From: Lysinibacillus sp. ZYM-1
GTDB lineage: Bacteria; Bacillota; Bacilli; Bacillales_A; Planococcaceae
Direction: 5' to 3'
DNA: 64,000 nt
Assembly: GCF_001308875.1 (NCBI RefSeq)
Contig: NZ_KQ465116.1
Span: forward strand, 1 to 64,000
Below the pieces are notes generated by a model, which saw only the letters and a list, made by a program, of their open reading frames with translations, was not told the DNA's origin and ran no database searches. This document shows, piece by piece, positions 39,385 through 48,816 of this stretch (position 1 is the stretch's first letter; every line of letters begins with the position of its first letter). The position numbers and the translations under genes were made by a program.

Positions 39385-40142
39385 CTTACCGCCACTCCTT
39401 TTTCACGTAAGTATTCTTTCACTTGGGCTACGCTTGTTTCTTTGTAATGGAAGATAGAAGCTGCAAGCGCTGCATCTGCATCAACTTCGTCTGCTAATAC
39501 TTCATAAAAATGTTCGGCATGTCCTGCACCGCCACTTGCAATCACAGGGACTGTCACGGCCTCTCGTACCGCTTTCGTTAACCCCAAATCAAATCCAGAT
39601 TTTTCTCCATCTTGATTCATACTGGTTAACAAAATTTCACCTGCTCCTAAGCGCACCGCTTCCTTTGCCCATTCAATAGCTGACCAAGTAGTTTTGTTGC
39701 GCCCACCATGGGTGTAAACCATCCACGTGCTGTCCTCTTCACTATAACGAGCATCAATAGCCACAACTATACATTGGGCACCAAAGAATTCGGCGCCTTC
39801 TTGAATAAGGGCAGAACGCTCTAAAGCGGATGTATTCACTGACACTTTATCAGCACCAGCGCGTAAAATACGTTTCATATCATCTAACGTCCGAATACCG
39901 CCGCCAACTGTAAAAGGAATCGCAAGCGTAGCTGCTGTTTGTCGAACAACATCTATCATTGTTTCCCGACCTTCATGTGAAGCAGATATATCTAAAAAAA
40001 CAAGCTCATCTGCTCCTTGTTCATCATAGAATTTTGCAAGTTCCACCGGGTCACCCGCATCTCGAATGGATACAAATTGTATACCTTTTACAACGCGCCC
40101 CTCCTTCACATCCAAGCAGGGAATAATCCGTTTAGTTAGCAT
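39381..40142 (-). CDS. hisF: Imidazole glycerol phosphate synthase, cyclase subunit
   Basis: This 253-residue TIM barrel is the cyclase partner of HisH. It starts [20 protein letters not shown], with the first catalytic Asp, and the second lies in [10 protein letters not shown] near residue 130. [10 protein letters not shown] and [13 protein letters not shown] complete the half-barrel repeats. The ATG at 40142 overlaps the hisH end, with GAAAGGTG upstream. It directly follows hisH. The sister enzyme gene hisA, which normally lies between them, is absent. Confidence 0.96.
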   Translation of the reverse strand: MLTKRIIPCLDVKEGRVVKGIQFVSIRDAGDPVELAKFYDEQGADELVFLDISASHEGRETMIDVVRQTAATLAIPFTVGGGIRTLDDMKRILRAGADKVSVNTSALERSALIQEGAEFFGAQCIVVAIDARYSEEDSTWMVYTHGGRNKTTWSAIEWAKEAVRLGAGEILLTSMNQDGEKSGFDLGLTKAVREAVTVPVIASGGAGHAEHFYEVLADEVDADAALAASIFHYKETSVAQVKEYLREKGVAVR

Positions 40143-40768
40143 GCTTTCACACCTTTCAACCATTGCTCTAATAAATATACGCCCAATTCTCCCGATTTTT
40201 CAGGGTGAAATTGCATCCCAGTCACGGAACCATTGGCTACAATGCCCGGTACTTGAATGCCATAATAGTCTGCATAGGCAACAAGCTCTGACTCCTCTAT
40301 ACCTGTCGCATAAAACGAATGAACGAAATAGACATGTTTCGCAGGTGCTCTAGTTTCTAACCAAGCAGGAGGATTCTTCATCATCAATTCGTTCCAGCCC
40401 ATATGTGGTACTCGATATACTTGACCGTCATTCGTTCCGCTAAAACGCTTAATACGTCCTTTAAAGAAACCTAAACCATTTGTTGGTATAACCTCATCAC
40501 TTTGCTCAAATAATAATTGCATCCCCAGACAGATTCCTAAAAGAGGGCGATTTTGGCTTTGGGCATTTTTTAAATAATGATCTAATTTTGTCTCAGCTAA
40601 ACGCCTTCTAGCATCCGGAAATGCACCAACTCCTGGTAATAAAAGCGCATCCGTAACATCTAACTTTTTTTCATCAGCTGTCACAATCACCTCACAGCCT
40701 AATCGTTTTAATGCTTGTTCTACACTAAATAAATTCCCCATGCCATAATCAATCACACCTATTTTCAC
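40136..40768 (-). CDS. hisH: Imidazole glycerol phosphate synthase, glutaminase subunit
   Basis: This 210-residue class I glutamine amidotransferase supplies ammonia to HisF. The catalytic Cys is in [13 protein letters not shown] near residue 80, and the His/Glu pair lies in [12 protein letters not shown] near residue 187. The GTG start at 40768 overlaps the hisB stop by four bases. The stop overlaps the hisF ATG by seven bases. Confidence 0.96.
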   Translation of the reverse strand: MKIGVIDYGMGNLFSVEQALKRLGCEVIVTADEKKLDVTDALLLPGVGAFPDARRRLAETKLDHYLKNAQSQNRPLLGICLGMQLLFEQSDEVIPTNGLGFFKGRIKRFSGTNDGQVYRVPHMGWNELMMKNPPAWLETRAPAKHVYFVHSFYATGIEESELVAYADYYGIQVPGIVANGSVTGMQFHPEKSGELGVYLLEQWLKGVKAC

Positions 40769-41364
40769 GTTAACAGCCCCTTAGTCGATGGTACCCCTTT
40801 AACACGTGGATCAATTTCTACCGCAGCATCAATCGCCCTTGCTAATGCTTTGAAAATCGCCTCAATGATATGGTGTGTATTATGTCCATAAGGTACAATC
40901 ACGTGTACATTCATTCTTGCTTCAAGTGCAAATTTCCACAAAAATTCATGCACTAACTCTGTATCAAAAGTTCCCACTTTTTCTTTTAAAGTAGGCACAC
41001 GGTATTCTAAATGTGGACGATTCGAGCAATCTACTACCACCTGTGCAAGTGCATCATCCATCGGCACAAATGCCGTTCCATAGCGTTTAATGCCCTTCTT
41101 ATCACCAAGAGCCTCTCGAATTGCTTGTCCTAAGACAATGCCAAGATCCTCTGTTGTATGGTGATCATCTACATAGGTATCTCCATTTGCATGGATGATC
41201 CCATTAAAAAGACCGTGCTTGATAAATAAATCTAGCATATGATCCATAAAGCCCACGCCTGTTTTGATCTCTGCCTTCCCCTCACCATCTAAATCAATGG
41301 CTACTGAAATTTGCGTTTCATTGGTTGAACGCTCTACTTTTGCATATCGTTTCTTTTCAATCAT
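40765..41364 (-). CDS. hisB: Imidazoleglycerol-phosphate dehydratase
   Basis: This 199-residue Mn enzyme makes imidazole-acetol phosphate. The metal-binding repeats DDHHTTEDLGI and GHNTHHIIEAIFKALA are visible, along with GFMDHMLDLFIKHG. It is the monofunctional form, without the phosphatase domain found in enterobacteria. The ATG at 41364 follows AGAAGGA. It starts five bases after the hisD stop. Confidence 0.96.
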   Translation of the reverse strand: MIEKKRYAKVERSTNETQISVAIDLDGEGKAEIKTGVGFMDHMLDLFIKHGLFNGIIHANGDTYVDDHHTTEDLGIVLGQAIREALGDKKGIKRYGTAFVPMDDALAQVVVDCSNRPHLEYRVPTLKEKVGTFDTELVHEFLWKFALEARMNVHVIVPYGHNTHHIIEAIFKALARAIDAAVEIDPRVKGVPSTKGLLT

Positions 41365-41368
41365 TGTG

Positions 41369-42643
41369 CTATTCCTTCTCCCATCCACGAGATTCCACTG
41401 CACGTGCATGCCCCTCTAGGCCTTCCATCCGTGCAAGACGTGCAATTTTTGGTGCATTGTCTTTCCAGGTTTTTTCACTGTAGTAAACAATACTTGATTT
41501 TTTCACAAAATCATCTACAGTTAAGCCACTTGCATAACGGGCTGTGCTATTAGTTGGTAACACATGATTCGTCCCCGCAAAATAATCACCCACAGGCTCT
41601 GAACTATAACGACCCATAAAAATACAACCTGCATGCCTTATTTGCTCTGCAATAGCCTCAGCATTTTTGGTCACAATTTCTAAATGCTCAGGTGCCAATG
41701 AATTAATCGCTTCTACTGCATCTGAAACCGTTTCAGCTAGATAAATGACCCCAAAATTTTCGATTGAAGCACGTGCCACTTCTTGACGTGGCAAAGTGTT
41801 CAATTGCTTTTCTACCTCTTCAGCTACCTTTTTGGCCAATTGCTCTGATGGCGTGACAAGCATGGCACAAGCTAATGGATCATGTTCGGCTTGTGATAAA
41901 AGATCTGCAGCGATTTCGTCCGGAAATGCTGTGTCATCAGCTAGCACAGCAATTTCACTCGGTCCTGCAATCATGTCAATCGCAACCTCCCCAAATACCT
42001 CCCGTTTGGCAAGTGCCACATAAATATTTCCGGGGCCTGTAATTTTATCGACTGGCGCAATGCTTTCTGTGCCATATGCAAGAGCGGCAATCGCTTGTGC
42101 ACCACCAACTTTATAGATTTCTTCAACCCCCAATAGCTGAGCGGCCACTAGCACACCTGCTGGCAATTTCCCATCGCGTCCTGCTGGAGAAGTAATCACG
42201 ATGCGCTTCACGCCTGCTACCTGTGCTGGAATCACATTCATTAACACAGATGATGGATATGCGGCTGTACCACCTGGAACATACAGCCCTACTGCATCTA
42301 AAGCTGTAATGCGTTGTCCCAGCCAAGAACCATCCCCTATCTCTAAGCGATAACCAGAACGTACCTGTTGTTCGTGATAAAGGCGAATATTTTTAGCCGC
42401 ATCTGATAAGTCCTGATAGAGTTGGGGGTCAAGGGCATTTACTGCTTCTTGTATCTCTGCCTTCGTGACACGCAAGTTTGTAGGAATATATCCATCCCAA
42501 CGTTCTGTATAGGCACGTAACGCTACATCTCCCTGTGCTCTCACATCTGATAGCACCTGTCGCACAATTTTTAGCTGTTCCTCATTTCCTCCTTCAAGTG
42601 GTCTTTTTAAGGAAATGCCTTTTACCAGTTTTTTTATTTTCAT
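41369..42643 (-). CDS. hisD: Histidinol dehydrogenase
   Basis: This 424-residue Zn enzyme oxidises histidinol to histidine, the last two steps of the pathway. It shows GLYVPGGTAAYPSSVLMN, VGGAQAIAALAYGTES and the metal-binding segment LLSQAEHDP. The Glu/His catalytic region AGCIFMGRYSSEPVGDY follows. It lies between hisG and hisB. Confidence 0.97.
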   Translation of the reverse strand: MKIKKLVKGISLKRPLEGGNEEQLKIVRQVLSDVRAQGDVALRAYTERWDGYIPTNLRVTKAEIQEAVNALDPQLYQDLSDAAKNIRLYHEQQVRSGYRLEIGDGSWLGQRITALDAVGLYVPGGTAAYPSSVLMNVIPAQVAGVKRIVITSPAGRDGKLPAGVLVAAQLLGVEEIYKVGGAQAIAALAYGTESIAPVDKITGPGNIYVALAKREVFGEVAIDMIAGPSEIAVLADDTAFPDEIAADLLSQAEHDPLACAMLVTPSEQLAKKVAEEVEKQLNTLPRQEVARASIENFGVIYLAETVSDAVEAINSLAPEHLEIVTKNAEAIAEQIRHAGCIFMGRYSSEPVGDYFAGTNHVLPTNSTARYASGLTVDDFVKKSSIVYYSEKTWKDNAPKIARLARMEGLEGHARAVESRGWEKE

Positions 42644-42675
42644 TGAATTAAACCCCTTCAGTTACTCAAATGTAG

Positions 42676-43320
42676 CTAGACTCGATTACTTTTTTGTTCA
42701 TTCACACACTTCTTTAGCCGCCTCACAAGGTCCATAATGCGTTCACCCTTCATGCGATAACTTACTGGATTGGCAATTAACCGAGAGGAAACAGCCGTAA
42801 TGAATTCATATTCAACTAACCCGTTCTCTTTTAATGTACGTCCCGTAGAAACGATATCGACAATTCGATCAGCTAAACCAATCATTGGTGCTAATTCAAT
42901 AGATCCATTAAGTTCAATTATTTCGACTTGCTCCCCTATGCCTTTATAGTATTTCATCGCAATATTCGGATATTTCGTAGCAATTCTAGGAGCAATTTCA
43001 TTCATCTCAGTATCTGGTAAACCTGCTGACGCGATATAGCAATTACTAATTTTCAAATCAAGTAATTCATGCACCTCTCGCTGTTGCTCTAACAATACAT
43101 CCTTCCCAGCAATACCGATATCGGCTACACCATGTTCAACATAGACAGGCACATCCATTGGCTTTGATAGAATAAAGCGAATTTTTTCTTCTGGTATTTC
43201 AATCATTAATTTACGCGACATTTCTACCTCTTCCGGTAAATTAAAACCTGCCTCTAACAGCACTTGATAGGCCTCTTCAAAGATTCGCCCCTTTGGCATT
43301 GCAATCGTTAAATCATTCAC
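42676..43320 (-). CDS. hisG: ATP phosphoribosyltransferase, short form
   Basis: This 214-residue catalytic subunit performs the first step of histidine synthesis. It has [16 protein letters not shown] and [20 protein letters not shown] with the phosphoribosyl-binding [12 protein letters not shown]. It lacks the C-terminal regulatory domain of long HisG, so it needs HisZ, encoded just upstream. The GTG at 43320 has AGGAGG nine bases upstream; a TTG two codons earlier is too close to that site. It overlaps the hisZ end by eight bases. Confidence 0.95.
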   Translation of the reverse strand: MNDLTIAMPKGRIFEEAYQVLLEAGFNLPEEVEMSRKLMIEIPEEKIRFILSKPMDVPVYVEHGVADIGIAGKDVLLEQQREVHELLDLKISNCYIASAGLPDTEMNEIAPRIATKYPNIAMKYYKGIGEQVEIIELNGSIELAPMIGLADRIVDIVSTGRTLKENGLVEYEFITAVSSRLIANPVSYRMKGERIMDLVRRLKKCVNEQKSNRV

Positions 43321-44485
43321 TGCCAACTTCCTCCTGTCTAACTACAACTACTTCTGTAAAGTATGCTAAAAAGGCTTCTTCATCGACAAGGCTACTACGT
43401 AACTGTAATGTAGCTAATTTCCCTGCTGCCCGTAATGTTTTTACCTTTAATAAAGCTACCTCGAATTGTTCTTCCTCAAAGAGCACAACAGTTGCGTCTT
43501 GTTGCTTCTCTGACTGTCCATTTAATGTTTCCAATAAACGATCGACTCGAATACTAAAACCTGTCGCGCCAACAGTTGACCCAAACACTTCTAATAATCC
43601 ATCGTAACGGCCACCATTTCCTAATGGAAAACCACTGCCTGAGGCAAATACTTCAAAAAGCATACCTGTGTAATAACTCATATGACTAGATAGTGTAAAA
43701 TCAAACGCAACATAATCTGCTAAGTCGGCCATTTCTAATAGTTGAGCAAGCTGTTGCATGTATTCTAATGCATCATTTTTACGTACATATTTTTCGATAT
43801 CGCGGATATGCTTCACGTCCATTGCTTCTTCAATAAATTGTAAGAGCGTATCTGATTTAGCTTTAGGCAAATCAAATGACTCCACAGCCTCTTCAAATCC
43901 GACATAATTCCGCTGTACAAGCAATGTTCTAAGTGTGGCTTGCTGGTCAATACTCTCTGTGTAATCTTGTAAAATGCAGTTTAGTATTCCTGCATGGCCA
44001 ATCGTCATTTTAAATGATTCTAATTGTAAATGCTTTAAAAGCTCCATTGCCGTCACTATGACTTCTACATCGGCAAATACAGATTGGTCGCCTATTAATT
44101 CAATACCCATTTGATCGAATTCTGCTGGTCTACCACCTTCTGCTTCTTGTGCACGAAAAACACTTGCGAAGTAAGCTAAACGTTGAGGAATCATTTCTTT
44201 CAATAATTTCGAAGTAGCCACTCGAGCAATAGGGGTAGTCATATCTGGTCGCAGCACTAATGTATTTCCTTGACTATCCACAAGTTTAAATAAATGAGTA
44301 TCAGCAATCGCAGAAGCTTTTCCGACTGTATCGAAATACTCCACAGCAGGTGTTTTGATAAACTCATATCCTCTTTTGCATAAAAAATCTCTGCCAGCCT
44401 GTCTTACTGCTTCAACTTTTTCAAAGATTTGCGGAAATGTATCACGCATTCCAAGAGGTTTTTCAAACATTTTTATCGACGACAT
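43313..44485 (-). CDS. hisZ: ATP phosphoribosyltransferase regulatory subunit
   Basis: This 390-residue protein is a histidyl-tRNA synthetase paralogue that binds and regulates short HisG. It shows [25 protein letters not shown] and [11 protein letters not shown], with the class II core but no complete synthetase signature. It is the first gene of hisZGDBHF(IE). AAGGAA precedes the ATG; an internal ATG five codons on is a less likely start. Confidence 0.94.
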   Translation of the reverse strand: MSSIKMFEKPLGMRDTFPQIFEKVEAVRQAGRDFLCKRGYEFIKTPAVEYFDTVGKASAIADTHLFKLVDSQGNTLVLRPDMTTPIARVATSKLLKEMIPQRLAYFASVFRAQEAEGGRPAEFDQMGIELIGDQSVFADVEVIVTAMELLKHLQLESFKMTIGHAGILNCILQDYTESIDQQATLRTLLVQRNYVGFEEAVESFDLPKAKSDTLLQFIEEAMDVKHIRDIEKYVRKNDALEYMQQLAQLLEMADLADYVAFDFTLSSHMSYYTGMLFEVFASGSGFPLGNGGRYDGLLEVFGSTVGATGFSIRVDRLLETLNGQSEKQQDATVVLFEEEQFEVALLKVKTLRAAGKLATLQLRSSLVDEEAFLAYFTEVVVVRQEEVGSE

Positions 44486-44548
44486 CTGAACACTTCCTTA
44501 CAATTCACTTTAATTCACTAGAGTATTAGAGAATTAGATTATGAAAGA

Positions 44549-44577
44549 ATTCTAACTTATTTCATTTAAACAGTCAA
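44549..44577 (-). promoter_or_regulatory. SigA promoter of the his operon
   Basis: On the minus strand TTGACT (44572-44577) and TAGAAT (44549-44554) are separated by 17 bases, 64 bases upstream of the hisZ start. No T-box or leader peptide is evident. Confidence 0.7.
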
Positions 44578-44689
44578 TATTATCCTTGTAATTATCTAAA
44601 TCTTTAAATACTTATTATTCTGTCAATTATATACATAGCATAACTTTCAATAAGTATTCTACTCATGAAATTCTACCGAATTTATTAAA

Positions 44690-44888
44690 TGAGAATGAGA
44701 ATATGTCTAAAATGTGACAAGCGAATTAATAGCTGTATAAGATTCTCTGTAAAAAATTGATAATGATTCTCGAGTTGACAAAGATACTGATTATTCCGTT
44801 ACCTATTCTCAATAACACAAAATATAAATTATGCTAAAATAATTAAAACGGGACAAGCAATTAAAATGATTCTCAATCTCATTATCAA
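44690..44888. promoter_or_regulatory. Cluster of Fur-like boxes
   Basis: Three clusters resemble the 7-1-7 Fur site TGATAAT-N-ATTATCA. They are TGAGAAT-G-AGAATAT (44690-44704), TGATAAT-G-ATTCTCG (44758-44772, 12 of 14 matching) and the overlapping repeats around 44861-44888 with ATTATCA and ATTCTCA. They lie in an AT-rich, gene-free stretch (44486-45023) between the divergent his operon and a small gene. Confidence 0.5.
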
Positions 44889-44945
44889 TATAAACACTAT
44901 AATATCAATATTTTCATTGATTATTACTCTCATTCTATTTTTTCT

Positions 44946-44974
44946 TTTACAATTCAAAAAGCTTAATATAGAAT
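44946..44974 (+). promoter_or_regulatory. Promoter of the 67-residue protein gene
   Basis: TTTACA (44946-44951) and TAGAAT (44969-44974) are separated by 17 bases, about 50 bases before the start codon. Confidence 0.6.
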
Positions 44975-45023
44975 AACATTAATAATAAAACAGCATATAC
45001 TCTACACATTGGAGGGATTTATG

Positions 45024-45227
45024 ATGGCATGTCCATTCGTACAACTTAGTGAGCAAATGATCGTTAGTATTTGTAAAGGTGAGTTTTATCCTGGTGACAA
45101 AGTAACACTTCACACAACAGAAGACATTGATGGGACTGCAATTAAATCAACCTTTGTCGAATCAACTTGCTTAGGCAATCATGACAATTGCGAATTCAAA
45201 TCAGACTATGACACAGCTCTTGCATAA
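45024..45227 (+). CDS. Small acidic protein with four cysteines, unknown family
   Basis: This 67-residue protein begins MACPFVQLSEQMIVSICKGE. It has four Cys residues, at about 3, 17, 49 and 57, in the setting STCLGNHDNCEF, which could bind a metal or form disulphides. The middle GEFYPGDKVTLHTTED looks like beta strands. There is no signal peptide or membrane helix. I do not recognise the family. The ATG at 45024 has GGAGGG seven bases upstream; a neighbouring ATG at 45021 is possible. The gene has its own promoter and terminator. Fur-like boxes upstream suggest iron-responsive expression, by inference. Confidence 0.7.
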   Translation: MACPFVQLSEQMIVSICKGEFYPGDKVTLHTTEDIDGTAIKSTFVESTCLGNHDNCEFKSDYDTALA

Positions 45228-45242
45228 ACCATAAAAAAAAAT

Positions 45243-45268
45243 GCTACTCCAAAATTGTGGTAGCTTTT
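45243..45268 (+). terminator. Terminator of the 67-residue protein gene
   Basis: GCTAC (45243-45247) pairs with GTAGC (45260-45264), with an inner CAA/TTG stem, followed by TTTT. Confidence 0.65.
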
Positions 45269-45276
45269 ACTACAAA

Positions 45277-45317
45277 AAAAACGCACGAAAGTATGTAACC
45301 ATACAACGTGCGTTTTT
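45277..45317. terminator. Terminator of the hprK-lgt-ppaX-yvoF operon
   Basis: AAAAACGCACG (45277-45287) pairs with CGTGCGTTTTT (45307-45317). It acts in both directions and ends the minus-strand operon just after the acyltransferase stop. Confidence 0.9.
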
Positions 45318-45318
45318 A

Positions 45319-45861
45319 TTATTTTTTTGGTGTACACCATTCTACAACCTCATTGCGCTTACGCTCTGCCATTTGTTCAGCAGTATAAATAATTCGCATA
45401 GGATTGCCTCCTGCTAAACAGCCAGCTGGCACATCCTTATGTACAAGGGTGGCGGCTGAAACAATGGCACCATCTCCTATTGTTACACCTGGTAAAATCG
45501 TTGAATTTGCACCAATCATTACTTCATTTCCAATATGAACATCACCTAAGCGATATTCCTCTATTAAATATTCATGTGCTAAGATTGTAGTACTAAAACC
45601 AATCACCGTATTTTTGCCAATGAAAATACGTTCGGGAAACATGGTATCTGGCATGACCATTAAGGCTATCGAAGTTCGCTCGCCGATTGTCATGTTTAAA
45701 AATGTACGATACAGCCAGTTTTTCACACGTAAAAATGGTGTGAAGCGTCCAATTTGAATGACAATGAAACACTTCATCACCTTCCAAAAGGACACCGTGT
45801 CGTATATATTCCAAAGTGAGTTGGCTCCTTCAACACGGTAGCGTTCTGTTTTACGTGCCAT
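45319..45861 (-). CDS. yvoF: Hexapeptide-repeat acyltransferase YvoF
   Basis: This 180-residue acyltransferase is of the left-handed beta-helix type. The C-terminal part has the isoleucine-patch pattern, for example VHIGNEVMIGANSTILPGVT and IGDGAIVSAATLVHKDV. It is likely an O-acetyltransferase; the acceptor is unknown. It is the last gene of the hprK-lgt-ppaX-yvoF operon, conserved with B. subtilis. Confidence 0.88.
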   Translation of the reverse strand: MARKTERYRVEGANSLWNIYDTVSFWKVMKCFIVIQIGRFTPFLRVKNWLYRTFLNMTIGERTSIALMVMPDTMFPERIFIGKNTVIGFSTTILAHEYLIEEYRLGDVHIGNEVMIGANSTILPGVTIGDGAIVSAATLVHKDVPAGCLAGGNPMRIIYTAEQMAERKRNEVVEWCTPKK

Positions 45862-45867
45862 CTACCA

Positions 45868-46509
45868 TTACCCCTCTTTCACAATATCCAATAAATCTGT
45901 CATATGTTGCAGTATATATTCTGGTTGATACTGTTTTAAATATGCCTCACCTTTAATTGCCCAAGCAACACCTGCTGCTCTTACACCAGCACGATGTCCC
46001 GCTTCAATATCATGCGAATTATCACCAATCATAATGGCATCTTCTTTGTCTATTCCTAAACGCTTCAATGCAAGTAATACTGGCTCTGGATCAGGTTTCA
46101 CATTTGTTACATCATCTGTGCCAATACGCACATCAAATAAATGTGTCGCTCCCATAATAGAAAGTCCACGATCAATGGTATCATTTCGTTTCGTCGAAAC
46201 AATAGCCAATCGAATACCTTGTGCTTTTAATTGCTCTAATGTTGATACAACATCAGGATATTCGCTAATAAGTTCGTCATGGTGCTTTATATTCCAAGCG
46301 CGATAATTTGCGATCAAAGCTTCCTCTTCACCAGGAGCAATGTCATTAAATGTCTGTTTGAGTGATGGTCCAATGAATTTCAAGCAATCTTTTGGCGAAT
46401 ATTGCCCGGGAAATCGCTCATTTAATACATGCATAAATGTTTGAATGATTAGATCATTCGTATTAAGTAACGTGCCATCAAAATCAAACAATAGTGCTTT
46501 AACAGCCAT
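45868..46509 (-). CDS. ppaX: Pyrophosphatase PpaX (HAD family)
   Basis: This 213-residue HAD hydrolase has the nucleophile motif ALLFDFDGTLLNT, the second motif VSTKRND near 100 and the acidic motif MIGDNSHDIEAGHRAG near 157. PpaX hydrolyses the pyrophosphate released when HprK/P phosphorylates and phosphorolyses HPr, so its neighbourhood with hprK fits. It lies between lgt and yvoF. Confidence 0.92.
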   Translation of the reverse strand: MAVKALLFDFDGTLLNTNDLIIQTFMHVLNERFPGQYSPKDCLKFIGPSLKQTFNDIAPGEEEALIANYRAWNIKHHDELISEYPDVVSTLEQLKAQGIRLAIVSTKRNDTIDRGLSIMGATHLFDVRIGTDDVTNVKPDPEPVLLALKRLGIDKEDAIMIGDNSHDIEAGHRAGVRAAGVAWAIKGEAYLKQYQPEYILQHMTDLLDIVKEG

Positions 46510-46522
46510 ATTTTACATCCCC

Positions 46523-47344
46523 TTATTTATTATCCAAGTATTTTACGGCTGGTTTCACCTTTATTCTACGATAGATAATGGCACCTAATCCAACTACGAT
46601 ACCAATAATAGATACAACCTGTGCAGAGCGTAAATCACCTACTAGGTAGAGACTATCTGTACGCATGCCTTCAATATAGAAGCGACCAATAGAATACCAA
46701 ATTAAATAGCTAAAGAAAATTTCACCACGGTTTAGGTTTACTTTACGTAAAACTAATAAAATGATAAGCCCAATTAGGTTCCAAACGGATTCATATAAAA
46801 ATGTTGGATGTACATACGAACCCAATTCTTCGATATACATTTGATTAATAATCCAATCTGGGAGCATTAGATTTTCTAAAAATGCTTTTGATACTTCTCC
46901 TCCATAAGCCTCTTGGTTCATAAAGTTGCCCCAGCGACCTATAATCTGTCCAATTAAAATACTAGGTGCTGCAATATCCGCTACTCGTAAAAAGCTTACA
47001 TTTTTTATACGAGTATATATGTAAGCTGTGACAAATGCTCCGATGAGTGCACCATGAATGGCAATACCGCCATTCCATATCTCAATGATTTTGCCTGGAT
47101 TTTCACTATAGTAATCCCAGCGCATTGACACATAATAAATACGCGCACAAATGATGGATATTGGAACTGCCCACAATAATAAATCTGCAAGAAAGTCTTC
47201 AGGCAGTCCTCGTTTTACTGCCTCTCTTTGCCCCACCACATAAGCTAAAATAATACCCGATACGATGAGCAATCCATACCACCGAACTGGAATTGGCCCT
47301 AAATGAAAGGCAATCGGGTTAATCTGTAAAAGTAATAAATCCAT
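46523..47344 (-). CDS. lgt: Prolipoprotein diacylglyceryl transferase
   Basis: This 273-residue membrane enzyme adds diacylglycerol to the lipobox Cys of prolipoproteins. It has about seven transmembrane helices. The Lgt signature [13 protein letters not shown] is present near residue 140, and the essential His region IHGALIGAF near residue 103. It serves the several lipoproteins encoded in this window. It follows hprK, the usual order. Confidence 0.96.
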   Translation of the reverse strand: MDLLLLQINPIAFHLGPIPVRWYGLLIVSGIILAYVVGQREAVKRGLPEDFLADLLLWAVPISIICARIYYVSMRWDYYSENPGKIIEIWNGGIAIHGALIGAFVTAYIYTRIKNVSFLRVADIAAPSILIGQIIGRWGNFMNQEAYGGEVSKAFLENLMLPDWIINQMYIEELGSYVHPTFLYESVWNLIGLIILLVLRKVNLNRGEIFFSYLIWYSIGRFYIEGMRTDSLYLVGDLRSAQVVSIIGIVVGLGAIIYRRIKVKPAVKYLDNK

Positions 47345-47389
47345 CTTCTACTCCTCTCCAACTATCTGTTACCAAAGAACGTTTAACTT

Positions 47390-48325
47390 TTAATCATCTA
47401 ACACATCGTTTGACGAAATGACCTCATCTAAACGTCTTGAAAATTCTTCAGCCGCATTTACGCCCATTTTCTTTAATCGATAATTCATCGCTGCTACTTC
47501 GATAATAACCGATACATTTCGTCCCGGTCTTACTGGAATTGTTAATTTTGTCAACTCTGTATCAATTATTTTCATTTTCTCTTCTTCTAAGCCTAATCGA
47601 TCATAAACTTTTTGCGGATCCCAAATTTCTAGTTCAATAATGAGTGTAATACGTTTATACGGACGTACCGCACTAGCACCAAATAGTGTCATAATGTCAA
47701 TAATGCCGATGCCTCGTATCTCCAATAGATGCTCTAAAAGAGGAGGTGGACTACCAATTAATAAATTTTCTGATTCTTGTCGAATTTCAACACAATCGTC
47801 CGCTACTAAACGGTGACCTTTTTTGACGAGTTCAAGGGCTGTTTCACTTTTACCCACACCACTTTTACCAATAATCAGAATACCAATACCATACACATCG
47901 ACAAGTACACCATGTGCAGCTGTCATTGGTGCTAAGCGGCCCTCTAAATAATTTGTCAATCTACTTGAAAATTTAGTTGTTGTCATATGTGTTTTAAAAA
48001 CAGGAACATGCTTTTCGTTGGAAGCTTGAATCAGCTCCTCAGGTACTACTAAATCCCGAGAAATTATAATAGCAGGTGTATCTTGGGAACAAAGTAAACG
48101 CATCCGATCAAGCTTGACATCTGCTGGTAGCATTTCAAAAAAGGACAGCTCCGTTTTGCCAAGCAACTGTACCCGATTGGCTGGATAGTGCGTGAAATAC
48201 CCTGCCATTTCAAGTCCTGGTCTTGAAATATCACTTGTTACAATCGTTCTGCCGATTCCTTCCTCACCAGCTAATAACTCTAACTTAAATTTCTCCATAA
48301 CATCTCTCGTTAATACTACGACCAA
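47390..48325 (-). CDS. hprK: HPr kinase/phosphorylase
   Basis: This 311-residue bifunctional enzyme phosphorylates Ser46 of HPr and Crh with ATP or pyrophosphate and reverses it. The Walker [15 protein letters not shown] lies near residue 152, and the HprK signature [15 protein letters not shown] near residue 202. The start is TTG at 48325, with GGAGG eight bases upstream, giving [20 protein letters not shown], which aligns with B. subtilis HprK. An earlier TTG overlaps that Shine-Dalgarno. It heads the hprK-lgt-ppaX-yvoF operon. Confidence 0.96.
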   Translation of the reverse strand: MVVVLTRDVMEKFKLELLAGEEGIGRTIVTSDISRPGLEMAGYFTHYPANRVQLLGKTELSFFEMLPADVKLDRMRLLCSQDTPAIIISRDLVVPEELIQASNEKHVPVFKTHMTTTKFSSRLTNYLEGRLAPMTAAHGVLVDVYGIGILIIGKSGVGKSETALELVKKGHRLVADDCVEIRQESENLLIGSPPPLLEHLLEIRGIGIIDIMTLFGASAVRPYKRITLIIELEIWDPQKVYDRLGLEEEKMKIIDTELTKLTIPVRPGRNVSVIIEVAAMNYRLKKMGVNAAEEFSRRLDEVISSNDVLDD

Positions 48326-48405
48326 TGAAAAAGCCTCCAATCAATGGATAAGGTTCTCCTTATTTTAGCATGTCTATGTATAAAAGAAATGTATTTACTC
48401 TTAAC

Positions 48406-48440
48406 AAAAAAACTAGCGGCTCTCCAGCCCGCTAGTTTTT
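48406..48440 (-). terminator. cccB terminator
   Basis: AACTAGCGG (48411-48419) pairs with CCGCTAGTT (48429-48437) with A/T tracts on both sides. It separates cccB from hprK. Confidence 0.9.
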
Positions 48441-48446
48441 AAAGTA

Positions 48447-48764
48447 TTATTTCTGAGTAGCTAACCATTTAGCAACTGCCTCAGCATCTGCCCCTTTTAC
48501 AAGTCCTTTAGGCATACCATTTTTACCATTATTAATAATATCTAAAATTTCCGATTCCGATAAACGAGAACCTACATTGTTTAATGCTGGTCCATTCGCA
48601 CCCTGTAGTTCGCCACCATGACATGTAACACATGATTTCATTGCGATAGCTTCTCCATCTGGAGCAGTAGCACTTTCATTGTTAGTTGCCTCTTTATTTC
48701 CGCCACCACATGCTGCTAAGAAAATTGCTGAACCGAACACTAATGTTAACATTGCTTTTTTCAT
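48447..48764 (-). CDS. cccB: Cytochrome c551-type lipoprotein CccB
   Basis: This 105-residue protein has a lipobox FLAAC (Cys19), a short Asn/Glu-rich linker and a class I cytochrome c domain. Haem is bound covalently by CVTCH (Cys45, Cys48, His49). The axial Met is in NGMPKG near residue 83. It would shuttle electrons on the outer face of the membrane. The gene order with the YitT protein and hprK resembles B. subtilis cccB-yvjA. GAGGGG precedes the ATG. Confidence 0.93.
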   Translation of the reverse strand: MKKAMLTLVFGSAIFLAACGGGNKEATNNESATAPDGEAIAMKSCVTCHGGELQGANGPALNNVGSRLSESEILDIINNGKNGMPKGLVKGADAEAVAKWLATQK

Positions 48765-48816
48765 TAGTACCCCTCCTCATAATCGATAAAAACCTTACGC
48801 CGCCATTATACCAAAA

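Noticed and set aside
44486..44580. Possible T-box or leader peptide for the his operon
   Set aside because: The leader is only about 60 bases, without a T-box sequence or a run of His codons.
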